Assembly (NCBI GenBank): GCA_963680875.1
Contig: OY804585.1
Coordinates: forward strand, 43,445,414 to 43,509,413
Direction of reading: 5' to 3'
Source of the DNA: Bathymodiolus brooksi
Taxonomy: Eukaryota > Mollusca > Bivalvia > Mytilida > Modiolidae
DNA length: 64,000 bases
Shown: one piece after another, positions 26,746 through 39,900 of the stretch
How the letters are laid out: every line of letters begins with the position of its first letter
How positions within the stretch are numbered: position 1 is the stretch's first letter
Made by a program: the position numbers and the translations under genes
Notes under the pieces: generated by a model
Databases searched by the model: none
What the model was told of the DNA's origin: nothing
The model's input: only the letters and a program-made list of their open reading frames with translations

Positions 26746-27775
26746 CCCAGTGGAAAAACGTGTCTACCTCGGAATTAGGATAATATGTCCCAGTGGAGAA
26801 ACATGTCTACCTCGGAATTAGGATAATATGTCCCAGTGGAGAAACGTGTCTACCTCGGAATTAGGATAATATGTCCCAGTGGTGAAATGTGTCTACTTCG
26901 GAATTAGGATAATATGTCCGAGTGGAGAAATGTGTCTACCTCGGAATTAGGATAATATGTCCGAGTGGAGAAACGTGTCTACCTCGGAATTAGGATAATA
27001 TGTTCAAGTGGAGAAACGTGTCTACCTCGGAATTAGGATTATATGTCCGAGTGGTGAAACGTGTCAACTTCGGAATTAGAAAATATGTCCGAGTGGAGAA
27101 ACGTGTCTACCTCGGAATTAGGATAATATGTCCCAGTGGAGAAACGTGTCTACTTCGGAATTAGGATAATATGTCCCAGTAGAGAAACGTGTCTACCTCG
27201 GAATTAGGATAATATGTCCCAGTGGAGAAATGTGTCTACCTCGGAATTAGGATAATATGTCCCAGCGGAAAAACGTGTCTACCTCGGAATTAGGATAATA
27301 TGTCCCAGTGGAGAAACATGTCTACCTCGGAATTAGGATAATATGTCCCAGTGGAGAAACGTGTCTACCTCGGAATTAGGATAATATGTCCCAGTGGTGA
27401 AATGTGTCTACTTCGGAATTAGGATAATATGTCCGAGTGGAGAAATGTGTCTACCTCGGAATTAGGATAATATGTCCGAGTGGAGAAACGTGTCTACCTC
27501 GGAATTAGGATAATATGTTCAAGTGGAGAAACGTGTCTACCTCGGAATTAGGATTATATGTCCGAGTGGTGAAACGTGTCAACTTCGGAATTAGAAAATA
27601 TGTCCGAGTGGAGAAACGTGTCTACCTCGGAATTAGGATAATATGTCCCAGTGGAGAAACGTGTCTACTTCGGAATTAGGATAATATGTCCCAGTAGAGA
27701 AACGTGTCTACCTCGGAATTAGGATAATATGTCCCAGTGGAGAAATGTGTCTACCTCGGAATTAGGATAATATGT
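26746..27775 (+). repeat. 515-bp tandem duplication (two copies) found only in mega-unit copy 1
   Basis: A 12-monomer block (515 bp, 516 minus 1) at 26,746-27,260 is repeated at 27,261-27,775. The gttcaagtgg monomer is at 27,003 and 27,518, and the 42-bp ttagaaaatatg monomer follows in both. In mega-unit copy 2 the block occurs once (marker at 40,184), so offsets between the mega-units change from 13,181 to 12,666 here. The second block starts with cccagcggaaaaacg, a variant not noticed elsewhere. Confidence 0.9.
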
Positions 27776-30700
27776 CCCAGTGGAGAAATGTGTCTACCTC
27801 GGAAATAGGATAATATGTCCGAGTGGAGAAACGTGTCTACCTCGGAATTAGGATAATATGTCCCAGTGGAGAAACGTGTCTACCTCAGAATTAGGATAAT
27901 ATGTCCGAGTGGAGAAACGTGTCTTCCTCGGAATTAGGATAATATGTCCGAGTGGAGAAACGTGTCTACCTCGGAATTAGGATAATATGTCTAAGTGGAG
28001 AAACGTATCTACCTCGGAATTAGAATAATATGTCCCAGTGGAGAAACGTGTCTACCTCGGAATTAGGATAATATGTCCGAGTGGAAAAAGTGTCTACCTC
28101 GGAATTAGGATAATGTGTCCGAGTGGAGAAACGTGTCTACCTCGGAATTAGGATAATATGTCCGAGTGGAGAAACGTGTCTACCTCGGAATTAGGATAAT
28201 ATGCCCGAGTGGAGAAACGTGTCTTCCTCGGAATTAGGATAATATGTCCGAGTGGAGAAACGTGTCTTCTTCGGAATTAGGATAATATGTCCCAGTGGAG
28301 AAACGTGTCTACTTCGGAAATAAGATAATATGTCCCAGTGGAGAAACGTGTCTACCTCGGAATTAGGATAATATATCCGAGTGGAGAAACGTGTCTACCT
28401 CGGAATTAGGATGCTATGTCCGAGTGGAGAAAAGTGTGTACCTCGGAATTAGGATAATATGTCCGAGTGGAGAAACGTGTCTACCTCGGAATTAGGATAC
28501 TATGTACGAGTGGAGAAACGTGTCTACCTCAGAATTAGGATAATATGTCCGAGTAGAGAAACGTGTCTACCTCGGAATTAGGATAATACGTCTGAGTGGA
28601 GAAACGTGTCTACCTCGGAATTAGGATAATATGTCCGAGTGGAGAAACGTGTCTACCTCGGAATTAGGATAATATGTCTCAGTGGAGAAACGTTTCTACC
28701 TCGGAATTAGAATAATATGTCCCAGTGGAGAAACGTGTCTACATCGGAATTAGGATACTATATCCGAATGGAGAAAGTGTCTACCTCGGAATTAGGATAA
28801 TATTTCCCAGTGGAGAAATGTGTCTACCTCGGAATTAGGATACTATGTCTGAGTGGAGAAACGTGTCTACCTCGGAATTAGGATAATGTGTCCAAGTGGA
28901 GAAAGGTGTCTACCTCGGAATGAGGATAATATGTCTGAGTGGAGAAATGTGTCTACCTCGGAATTAGGATAATATGTCCGAGTGGAGAAACGTGTCTACC
29001 TCGGAATTAGTATAATATGTCCGAGTGGAGAAACGTGTCTACCTCGGAATTAGGATAATATGTCCCAGTGGAGAAATGTGTCTACCTCGGAATTAGGATA
29101 ATATGTCCAAGTGGAGAAATGTATCTACCTCGGAATTAGGATAATATGTCCCAGTGGTGAAATGTGTCTACCTTGGAATTAGGATAATATGTCCAAGAGG
29201 AGAAAGTGTCTACCTCGGAATTAGGAAAATATGTCCCAGTGGAGAAATGTGTCTACCTGGGAATTAGGATAATATGTCCCAGTGGAGAAACGTGTCTATC
29301 TCGGAATTAGGATAATATGTCCCAGTGGAAAAACGTGTCTACTTCGGAATTAGGATAATATGTCCCAGTGGAGAAACGTGTCTACCTCGGAATTAGGATA
29401 ATATGTCCCAGTGGAGAAACGTGTCTACCTCGGAATTAGGATAATATGTCCCAGTGGTGAAATGTGTCTACTTCGGAATTAGGATAATATGTCCGAGTGG
29501 AGAAATGTGTCTACCTCGGAATTAGGATAATATGTCCCAGTGGAGAAACGTGTCTACCTCGAAATTAGGATAATATGTTCCAGTGGAGAAACGTGTCTAC
29601 CTCGGAATTAGGATAATATGTCCGAGTGGTGAAACGTGTCAACTTCGGAATAAGGATAATATGTCCGAGTGGAGAAACGTGTCTACCTCGGAATTAGGAT
29701 AATATGTCCCAGTGGAGAAACGGGTCTACCTCGGAATTAGGATAATATGTTCCAGTGGAGAAGCGTGTCTACCTCGGAATTAGGATAATATGTCCCAGTG
29801 GAGAAACGTGTCTACCTCGGAATTAGCATAATATGTCCCAGTGGAGAAATACGTCCACCTCGGAATTAGGATAATATGTCCCAGTGGAGAAATGTGTCTA
29901 CCTCGGAAATAGGATAATATGTCCGAGTGGAGAAATGTGTCTACCTCGGAATTAGGATAATATGCCTGAGTGGAGAAACGTGTCTTCCTCGGAATTAGGA
30001 TAATATGTCTCAGTGGAGAAACGTGTCTACCTCGGAATTAGAATAATATGTCCCAGTGGAGAAACGTGTCTACATCGGAATTAGGATACTATATCCGAAT
30101 GGAGAAAGTGTCTACCTCGGAATTAGGATAATATTTCCCAGTGGAGAAATGTGTCTACCTCGGAATTAGGATACTATGTCTGAGTGGAGAAACGTGTCTA
30201 CCTCGGAACTAGGATAATGTGTCCAAGTGGAGAAAGGTGTCTACCTCGGAATGAGGATAATATGTCTGAGTGGAGAAATGTGTCTACCTCGGAATTAGGA
30301 TAATATGTCCGAGTGGAGAAACGTGTCTACCTCGGAATTAGTATAATATGTCCGAGTGGAGAAACGTGTCTACCTCGGAATTAGGATAATATGTCCCAGT
30401 GGAGAAATGTGTCTACCTCGGAAATAGGATAATATGTCCCAGTGGAGAAATGTGTCTACCTCGGAAATAGGATAATATGTCCGAGTGGAGAAACGTGTCT
30501 ACCTCGGAATTAGGATAATATGTCCCAGTGGAGAAACGTGTCTACCTCAGAATTAGGATAATATGTCCGAGTGGAGAAACGTGTCTACCTCGGAATTAGG
30601 ATAATATGTCTAAGTGGAGAAACGTATCTACCTCGGAATTAGAATAATATGTCCCAGTGGAGAAACGTGTCTACCTCGGAATTAGGATAATATGTCCGAG

Positions 30701-30935
30701 TGGAAAAAGTGTCTACCTCGGAATTAGGATAATATGTCCCAGTGAAGAAATGTGTCTACCTCGGAATTAGGATACTATGTTTGAGTGGAGAAACGTGTCT
30801 ACCTCGGAATTAGGATAATGTGTCCGAGTGGAGAAACGTGTCTACCTCAGAATGAGGATAATATGTCCGAGTGGAGAAACGTGTCTACCTCGGAATTAGG
30901 ATAATATGCCCGAGTGGAGAAACGTGTCTTCCTCG

Positions 30936-33900
30936 GAATTAGGATACTATGTCCGAGTGGAGAAACGTGTGTACCTCGGAATTAGGATAATATGTCCCAG
31001 TGGAGAAACGTGTCTACCTCGGAATTAGGATAATATGTCCGAGTGGAGAAACGTGTCTACCTTGGAATTAGGATAATATGTCCCAGTGGAGAAACGTGTC
31101 TACCTCGGAATTAGGAAAATATGTCCCAGTGGAGAAATGTGTCTACCTCGGAATTAGGATAATATGTCCCAGTGGAGAAAGGTGTCTACCTCGGAATTAG
31201 GATAATATGTCCGAGTGGAGAAATGTGTCTACCTCGGAATTAGGATAATATGACCAAGTGGAGAAACGTATCTACCTCGGAATTAGGATAATATGTCCCA
31301 GTGGTGAAATGTGTCAACCTCGGAATTAGGATAATATGTTCCAGTGGAGAAAGTGTCTACCTCGGAATTAGGATAATATGTCCCAGTGGAGAAATGTGTC
31401 TACCTCGGAATTAGGATAATATGTCCCAGTGGAGAAATGTGTCTCCCTCGGAATTAGGATAATATGTCCCAGTGGAGAAACGTGTCTACCTGGGAATTAG
31501 GATAATATGTCCCAGTGGAGAAACGTGTCTATCTCCGAATTAGGATAATATGTCCCAGTGGGGAAATGTGTCTACCTCGGAATTAGGATAATATGTCCCA
31601 GTGGAGAAACGTGTCTACCTCGGAATTAGGATAATATGTCCGAGTGGAGAAACGTGTCTACCTCGGAATTAGGATAACATGTCCCAGTGGAGATACGTGT
31701 CTACCTCGGAATTAGAATAATATGTCCCAGTGGAGAAATGTGTCTACCTCGGAAATAGGATAATATGTCCCAGTGGAGAAGCGTGTCTACCTCGGAATTA
31801 GGATAATATGTCCCAGTGGAGAAACGTGTCTACCTCGGAATTAGGATAATATGTCCCAGTGGAGAAACGTGTCTACCTCGGAATTAGGATAATATGTCCG
31901 AGTGGTGAAACGTGTCAACTTCGGAATTAGGATAATATGTCCGAGTGGAGAAACGTGTCTACCTCGGAATTAGTATAATATGTCCGAGTGGAGAAACGTG
32001 TCTACCTCGGAATTAAGATAATATGTCCCAGTGGAGAAATGTGTCTACCTCGGAATTAGGATAATATGTCCAAGTGGAGAAATGTATCTACCTCGGAATT
32101 AGGATAATATGTCCCAGTGGTGAAATGTGTCTACCTCGGAATTAGGATAATATGTCCGAATGGAGAAAGTGTCTACCTCGGAATTAGGAAAATATGTCCC
32201 AGTGGAGAAATGTGTCTACCTGGGAATTAGGATAATATGTCCCAGTGGAGAAACGTGTCTATCTCGGAATTAGGATAATATGTCCCAGTGGAAAAACGTG
32301 TATACCTCGGAATTAGGATAATATGTCCCAGTGGAGAAACGTGTCTACCTCGGAATTAGGATAATATGTCCCAGTGGAGAAACGTGTCTACCTCGGAATT
32401 AGGATAATATGTCCCAGTGGTGAAATGTGTCTACTTCGGAATTAGGATAATATATCCGAGTGGAGAAATGTGTCTACCTCGGAATTAGGATAATATGTCC
32501 CAGTAGAGAAACGTGTCTACCTCGGAATTAGGATAATATGTTCCAGTGGAGAAACGTGTCTACTTCGGAATTAGGATAATATGTCCCAGTAGAGAAACGT
32601 GTCTACCTCGGAATTAGGATAATATGTCCCAGTGGAGAAATGTGTCTACCTCGGAATTAGGATAATATGTCCCAGTGGAGAAATGTGTCTACCTCGGAAA
32701 TAGGATAATATGTCCGAGTGGAGAAACGTGTCTACCTCGGAATTAGGATAATATGTCCCAGTGGAGAAACGTGTCTACCTCAGAATTAGGATAATATGTC
32801 CGAGTGGAGAAACGTGTCTACCTCGGAATTAGGATAATATGTCCGAGTGGAGAAACGTGTCTACCTCGGAATTAGGATAATATGTCTAAGTGGAGAAACG
32901 TATCTACCTCGGAATTAGAATAATATGTCCCAGTGGAGAAACGTGTCTACCTCGGAATTAGGATAATATGTCCGAGTGGAAAAAGTGTCTACCTCGGAAT
33001 TAGGATAATATGTTCCAGTGAAGAAATGTGTCTACCTCGGAATTAGGATACTATGTTTGAGTGGAGAAACGTGTCTACCTCGGAATTAGGATAATGTGTC
33101 CGAGTGGAGAAACGTGTCTACCTCGGAATGAGGATAATATGTCCGAGTGGAGAAACGTGTCTTCCTCGGAATTAGGATAATATGTCCCAGTGGAGAAACG
33201 TGTCTACTTCGGAAATAAGATAATATGTCCCAGTGGAGAAACGTGTCTACCTCGGAATTAGGATAATATATCCGAGTGGAGAAACGTGTCTACCTCGGAA
33301 TTAGGATAATACGTCTGAGTGGAGAAACGTGTCTACCTCGGAATTAGGATAATATGTCCGAGTGGAGAAACGTGTCTACCTCGGAATTAGGATAATATGT
33401 CTCAGTGGAGAAACGTGTCTACCTCGGAATTAGAATAATATGTCCCAGTGGAGAAACGTGTCTACATCGGAATTAGGATACTATATCCGAATGGAGAAAG
33501 TGTCTACCTCGGAATTAGGATAATATTTCCCAGTGGAGAAATGTGTCTACCTCGGAATTAGGATACTATGTCTGAGTGGAGAAACGTGTCTACCTCGGAA
33601 TTAGGATAATGTGTCCAAGTGGAGAAAGGTGTCTACCTCGGAATGAGGATAATATGTCTGAGTGGAGAAATGTGTCTACCTCGGAATTAGGATAATATGT
33701 CCGAGTGGAGAAACGTGTCTACCTCGGAATTAGTATAATATGTCCGAGTGGAGAAACGTGTCTACCTCGGAATTAGGATAATATGTCCCAGTGGAGAAAT
33801 GTGTCTACCTCGGAATTAGGATAATATGTCCAAGTGGAGAAATGTATCTACCTCGGAATTAGGATAATATGTCCCAGTGGTGAAATGTGTTTACCTTGGA

Positions 33901-36900
33901 ATTAGGATAATATGTCCGAGAGGAGAAAGTGTCTACCTCGGAATTAGGAAAATATGTCCCAGTGGAGAAATGTGTCTACCTGGGAATTAGGATAATATGT
34001 CCCAGTGGAGAAACGTGTCTATCTCGGAATTAGGATAATATGTCCCAGTGGAAAAACGTGTCTACTTCGGAATTAGGATAATATGTCCCAGTGGAGAAAC
34101 GTGTCTACCTCGGAATTAGGATAATATGTCCCAGTGGAGAAACGTGTCTACCTCGGAATTAGGATAATATGTCCCAGTGGTGAAATGTGTCTACTTCGGA
34201 ATTAGGATAATATGTCCGAGTGGAGAAATGTGTCTACCTCGGAATTAGGATAATATGTCCCAGTGGAGAAACGTGTCTACCTCGAAATTAGGATAATATG
34301 TTCCAGTGGAGAAACGTGTCTACCTCGGAATTAGGATAATATGTCCGAGTGGTGAAACGTGTCAACTTCGGAATAAGGATAATATGTCCTAGTGGAGAAA
34401 CGTGTCTACCTCGGAATTAGGATAATATGTCCCAGTGGAGAAACGGGTCTACCTCGGAATTAGGATAATATGTTCCAGTGGAGAAGCGTGTCTACCTCGG
34501 AATTAGGATAATATGTCCCAGTGGAGAAACGTGTCTACCTCGGAATTAGCATAATATGTCCCAGTGGAGAAATACGTCCACCTCGGAATTAGGATAATAT
34601 GTCCCAGTGGAGAAATGTGTCTACCTCGGAAATAGGATAATATGTCCGAGTGGAGAAATGTGTCTACCTCGGAATTAGGATAATATGCCCGAGTGGAGAA
34701 ACGTGTCTTCCTCGGAATTAGGATAATATGTCCGAGTGGAGAAACGGGTCTACCTCGGAATTAGGATAATATGTCCCAGTGGAAAAAACGTGTCTACTTC
34801 GGAAATAAGATAATATGTCCGAGTGGAGAAACGTGTCTACCTCGGAATTAGGATAATATGTCCCAGTGGAGAAACGTGTCTACCTCGGAATTAGGATATT
34901 ATGTCCGAGTGGAGAAACGTGTGTACCTCGGAATTAGGATAATATGTCCGAGTGGAGAAACGTGTCTACCTCGGAATTAGGATACTATGTACGAGTGGAG
35001 AAACGTGTCTACCTCAGAATTAGGATAATATGTCCGAGTGGAGAAACGTGTCTACCTCGGAATTAGGATAATATGTCTAAGTGGAGAAACGTGTCTACCT
35101 CGGAATTAGAATAATATGTCCCAGTGGAGAAACGTGTCTACCTCGGAATTAGGATACTATGTCCGAGTGGAGAAAGTGTCTACCTCGGAATTAGGATAAT
35201 ATGTCCCAGTGGAGAAATGTGTCTACCTCGGAATTAGGATACTATGTCTGAGTGGAGAAACGTGTCTACCTCGGAATTAGGATAATGTGTCCGAGTGGAG
35301 AAAGTGTCTACCTCGGAATGAGGATAATATATCTGAGTGGAGAAATGTGTCTACCTTGGAATTAGGATAATATGTCCCAGTGGAGAAACGTGTCTACCTC
35401 GGAATTAGGAAAATATGTCCCAGTGGAGAAATGTGTCTACCTCGGAATTAGGATAATATGTCCCAGTGGAGAAAGGTGTCTACCTCGGAATTAGGATAAT
35501 ATGTCCGAGTGGAGAAATGTGTCTACCTCGGAATTAGGATAATATGACCAAGTGGAGAAACGTATCTACCTCGGAATTAGGATAATATGTCCCAGTGGTG
35601 AAATGTGTCAACCTCGGAATTAGGATAATATGTTCCAGTGGAGAAAGTGTCTACCTCGGAATTAGGATAATATGTCCCAGTGGAGAAATGTGTCTACCTC
35701 GGAATTAGGATAATATGTCCCAGTGGAGAAATGTGTCTCCCTCGGAATTAGGATAATATGTCCCAGTGGAGAAACGTGTCTACCTGGGAATTAGGATAAT
35801 ATGTCCCAGTGGAGAAACGTGTCTATCTCCGAATTAGGATAATATGTCCCAGTGGGGAAATGTGTCTACCTCGGAATTAGGATAATATGTCCCAGTGGAG
35901 AAACGTGTCTACCTCGGAATTAGGATAATATGTCCGAGTGGAGAAACGTGTCTACCTCGGAATTAGGATAACATGTCCCAGTGGAGATACGTGTCTACCT
36001 CGGAATTAGAATAATATGTCCCAGTGGAGAAATGTGTCTACCTCGGAAATAGGATAATATGTCCCAGTGGAGAAGCGTGTCTACCTCGGAATTAGGATAA
36101 TATGTCCCAGTGGAGAAACGTGTCTACCTCGGAATTAGGATAATATGTCCCAGTGGAGAAACGTGTCTACCTCGGAATTAGGATAATATGTCCGAGTGGT
36201 GAAACGTGTCAACTTCGGAATTAGGATAATATGTCCGAGTGGAGAAACGTGTCTACCTCGGAATTAGGACAATATGTCCCAGTGTAGAAACAGGTCTACC
36301 TCGGAATTAGGATAATATGTTCCAGTGGAGAAACATGTCTACCTCGGAAATAGGATAATATGTCCGAGTGGAGAAACGTGTCTACCTCGGAATTAGGATA
36401 ATATGTCCCAGTGGAGAAACGTGTCTACCTCTGAATTAGGATAATATGTCCCAGTGGAGAAACGTGTCTACCTCGGAATTAGGATAATATGTTCCAGTGG
36501 AGAAACGTGTCTACTTCGGAATTAGGATAATATGTCCCAGTAGAGAAACGTGTCTACCTCGGAATTAGGATAATATGTCCCAGTGGAGAAATGTGTCTAC
36601 CTCGGAATTAGGATAATATGTCCCAGTGGAGAAATGTGTCTACCTCGGAAATAGGATAATATGTCCGAGTGGAGAAACGTGTCTACCTCGGAATTAGGAT
36701 AATATGTCCCAGTGGAGAAACGTGTCTACCTCAGAATTAGGATAATATGTCCGAGTGGAGAAACGTATCTACCTCGGAATTAGGATAATATGTCCGAGTG
36801 GAGAAACGTGTCTACCTCGGAATTAGGATAATATGTCTCAGTGGAGAAACGTGTCTACCTCGGAATTAGAATAATATGTCCCAGTGGAGAAACGTGTCTA

Positions 36901-39900
36901 CCTCGGAATTAGGATAATATGTCCGAGTGGAAAAAGTGTCTACCTCGGAATTAGGATAATATTTCCCAGTGAAGAAATGTGTCTACCTCGGAATTAGGAT
37001 ACTATGTCTGAGTGGAGAAACGTGTCTACCTCGGAATTAGGATAATGTGTCCGAGTGGAGAAACGTGTCTACCTCGGAATGAGGATAATATGTCCGAGTG
37101 GAGAAACGTGTCTACCTCGGAATTAGGATAATATGCCCGAGTGGAGAAACGTGTCTTCCTCGGAATTAGGATAATATGTCCGAGTGGAGAAACGTGTCTT
37201 CCACGGAATTAGGATAATATGTCCCAGTGGAGAAACGTGTCTACTTCGGAAATAAGATAATATGTCCCAGTGGAGAAACGTGTCTACCTCGGAATTAGGA
37301 TAATATATCCGAGTGGAGAAACGTGTCTACCTCGGAATTAGGATACTATGTCCGAGTGGAGAAAAGTGTGTACCTCGGAATTAGGATAATATGTCCGAGT
37401 GGAGAAACGTGTCTACCTCGGAATTAGGATACTATGTACGAGTGGAGAAACGTGTCTACCTCAGAATTAGGATAATATGTCCGAGTAGAGAAACGTGTCT
37501 ACCTCGGAATTAGGATAATATGTCTGAGTGGAGAAACGTGTCTACCTCGGAATTAGGATAATATGTCCGAGTGGAGAAACGTGTCTACCTCGGAATTAGG
37601 ATAATATGTCTCAGTGGAGAAACGTGTCTACCTCGGAATTAGAATAATATGTCCCAGTGGAGAAACGTGTCTACATCGGAATTAGGATACTATATCCGAA
37701 TGGAGAAAGTGTCTACCTCGGAATTAGGATAATATGTCCCCATGGAGAAATGTGTCTACCTCGGAATTAGGATACTATGTCTGAGTGGAGAAACGTGTCT
37801 ACCTCGGAATTAGGATAATGTGTCCGAGTGGAGAAAGGTGTCTACCTCGGAATGAGGATAATATGTCTGAGTGGAGAAATGTGCCTACCTCGGAATTAGG
37901 ATAATATGTCCGAGTGGAGAAACGTGTCTACCTCGGAATTAGGATAATATGTCCGAGTGGAGAAACGTGTCTACCTCGGAATTAGGATAATATGTCCCAG
38001 TGGAGAAATGTGTCTACCTCGGAATTAGGATAATATGTCCAAGTGGAGAAATGTATCTACCTCGGAATTAGGATAATATGTCCCAGTGGTGAAATGTGTC
38101 TACCTTGGAATTAGGATAATATGTCCGAGAGGAGAAAGTGTCTACCTCGGAATTAGGAAAATATGTCCCAGTGGAGAAATGTGTCTACCTGGGAATTAGG
38201 ATAATATGTCCCAGTGGAGAAACGTGTCTATCTCGGAATTAGGATAATATGTTCCAGTGGAGAAACGTGTCTACTTCGGAATTAGGATAATATGTCCCAG
38301 TAGAGAAACGTGTCTACCTCGGAATTAGGATAATATGTCCCAGTGGAGAAATGTGTCTACCTCGGAATTAGGATAATATGTCCCAGTGGAGAAATGTGTC
38401 TACCTCGGAAATAGGATAATATGTCCGAGTGGAGAAACGTGTCTACCTCGGAATTAGGATAATATGTCCGAGTGGAGAAACGTGTCTACCTCGGAATTAG
38501 GATAATATGTCTAAGTGGAGAAACGTGTCTACCTCGGAATTAGAATAATATGTCCCAGTGGAGAAACGTGTCTACCTCGGAATTAGGATAATATGTCCGA
38601 GTGGAAAAAGTGTCTACCTCGGAATTAGGATAATATGTCCCAGTGAAGAAATGTGTCTACCTCGTAATTAGGATACTATGTCTGAGTGGAGAAACGTGTC
38701 TATCTCGGAATTAGGATAATGTGTCCGAGTGGAGAAACGTGTCTACCTCGGAATGAGGATAATATGTCCGAGTGGAGAAACGTGTCTACCTCGGAATTAG
38801 GATAATATGCCCGAGTGGAGAAACGTGTCTTCCTCGGAATTAGGATAATATGTCCGAGTGGAGAAACGTGTCTTCCACGGAATTAGGATAATATGTCCCA
38901 GTGGAGAAACGTGTCTACTTCGGAAATAAGATAATATGTCCCAGTGGAGAAACGTGTCTACCTCGGAATTAGGATAATATATCCGAGTGGAGAAACGTGT
39001 CTACCTCGGAATTAGGATACTATGTCCGAGTGGAGAAAAGTGTGTACCTCGGAATTAGGATAATATGTCCGAGTGGAGAAACGTGTCTACCTCGGAATTA
39101 GGATACTATGTACGAGTGGAGAAACGTGTCTACCTCAGAATTAGGATAATATGTCCGAGTAGAGAAACGTGTCTACCTCGGAATTAGGATAATATGTCTG
39201 AGTGGAGAAACGTGTCTACCTCGGAATTAGGATAATATGTCCGAGTGGAGAAACGTGTCTACCTCGGAATTAGGATAATATGTCTCAGTGGAGAAACGTG
39301 TCTACCTCGGAATTAGAATAATATGTCCCAGTGGAGAAACGTGTCTACATCGGAATTAGGATACTATATCCGAATGGAGAAAGTGTCTACCTCGGAATTA
39401 GGATAATATGTCCCCATGGAGAAATGTGTCTACCTCGGAATTAGGATACTATGTCTGAGTGGAGAAACGTGTCTACCTCGGAATTAGGATAATGTGTCCG
39501 AGTGGAGAAAGGTGTCTACCTCGGAATGAGGATAATATGTCTGAGTGGAGAAATGTGCCTACCTCGGAATTAGGATAATATGTCCGAGTGGAGAAACGTG
39601 TCTACCTCGGAATTAGGATAATATGTCCGAGTGGAGAAACGTGTCTACCTCGGAATTAGGATAATATGTCCCAGTGGAGAAATGTGTCTACCTCGGAATT
39701 AGGATAATATGTCCAAGTGGAGAAATGTATCTACCTCGGAATTAGGATAATATGTCCCAGTGGTGAAATGTGTCTACCTTGGAATTAGGATAATATGTCC
39801 GAGAGGAGAAAGTGTCTACCTCGGAATTAGGAAAATATGTCCCAGTGGAGAAATGTGTCTACCTGGGAATTAGGATAATATTTCCCAGTGGAGAAACGTG

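Larger units (their letters stand above)
17755..30935 (+). repeat. 13,181-bp mega-unit, copy 1
   Basis: First of two adjacent copies of a unit of about 307 monomers. Exact +13,181 matches: gtggtgaaac 18,721 to 31,902; ggataacatg 18,491 to 31,672; gtgtatacc 19,117 to 32,298; tacgtcca 21,392 to 34,573; catgg in the ccccatgg monomer 24,560 to 37,741 and 26,234 to 39,415. The left limit is set by a mismatch at 17,754/30,935 (ctcag against ctcgg). Copy 1 carries an extra 515-bp block near 26,746-27,775. Substitutions between copies are few, for example atgaggatga near 24,670 against atgaggataa. It contains copy b of the 4,766-bp unit and the 1.7-kb pair. Confidence 0.9.
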
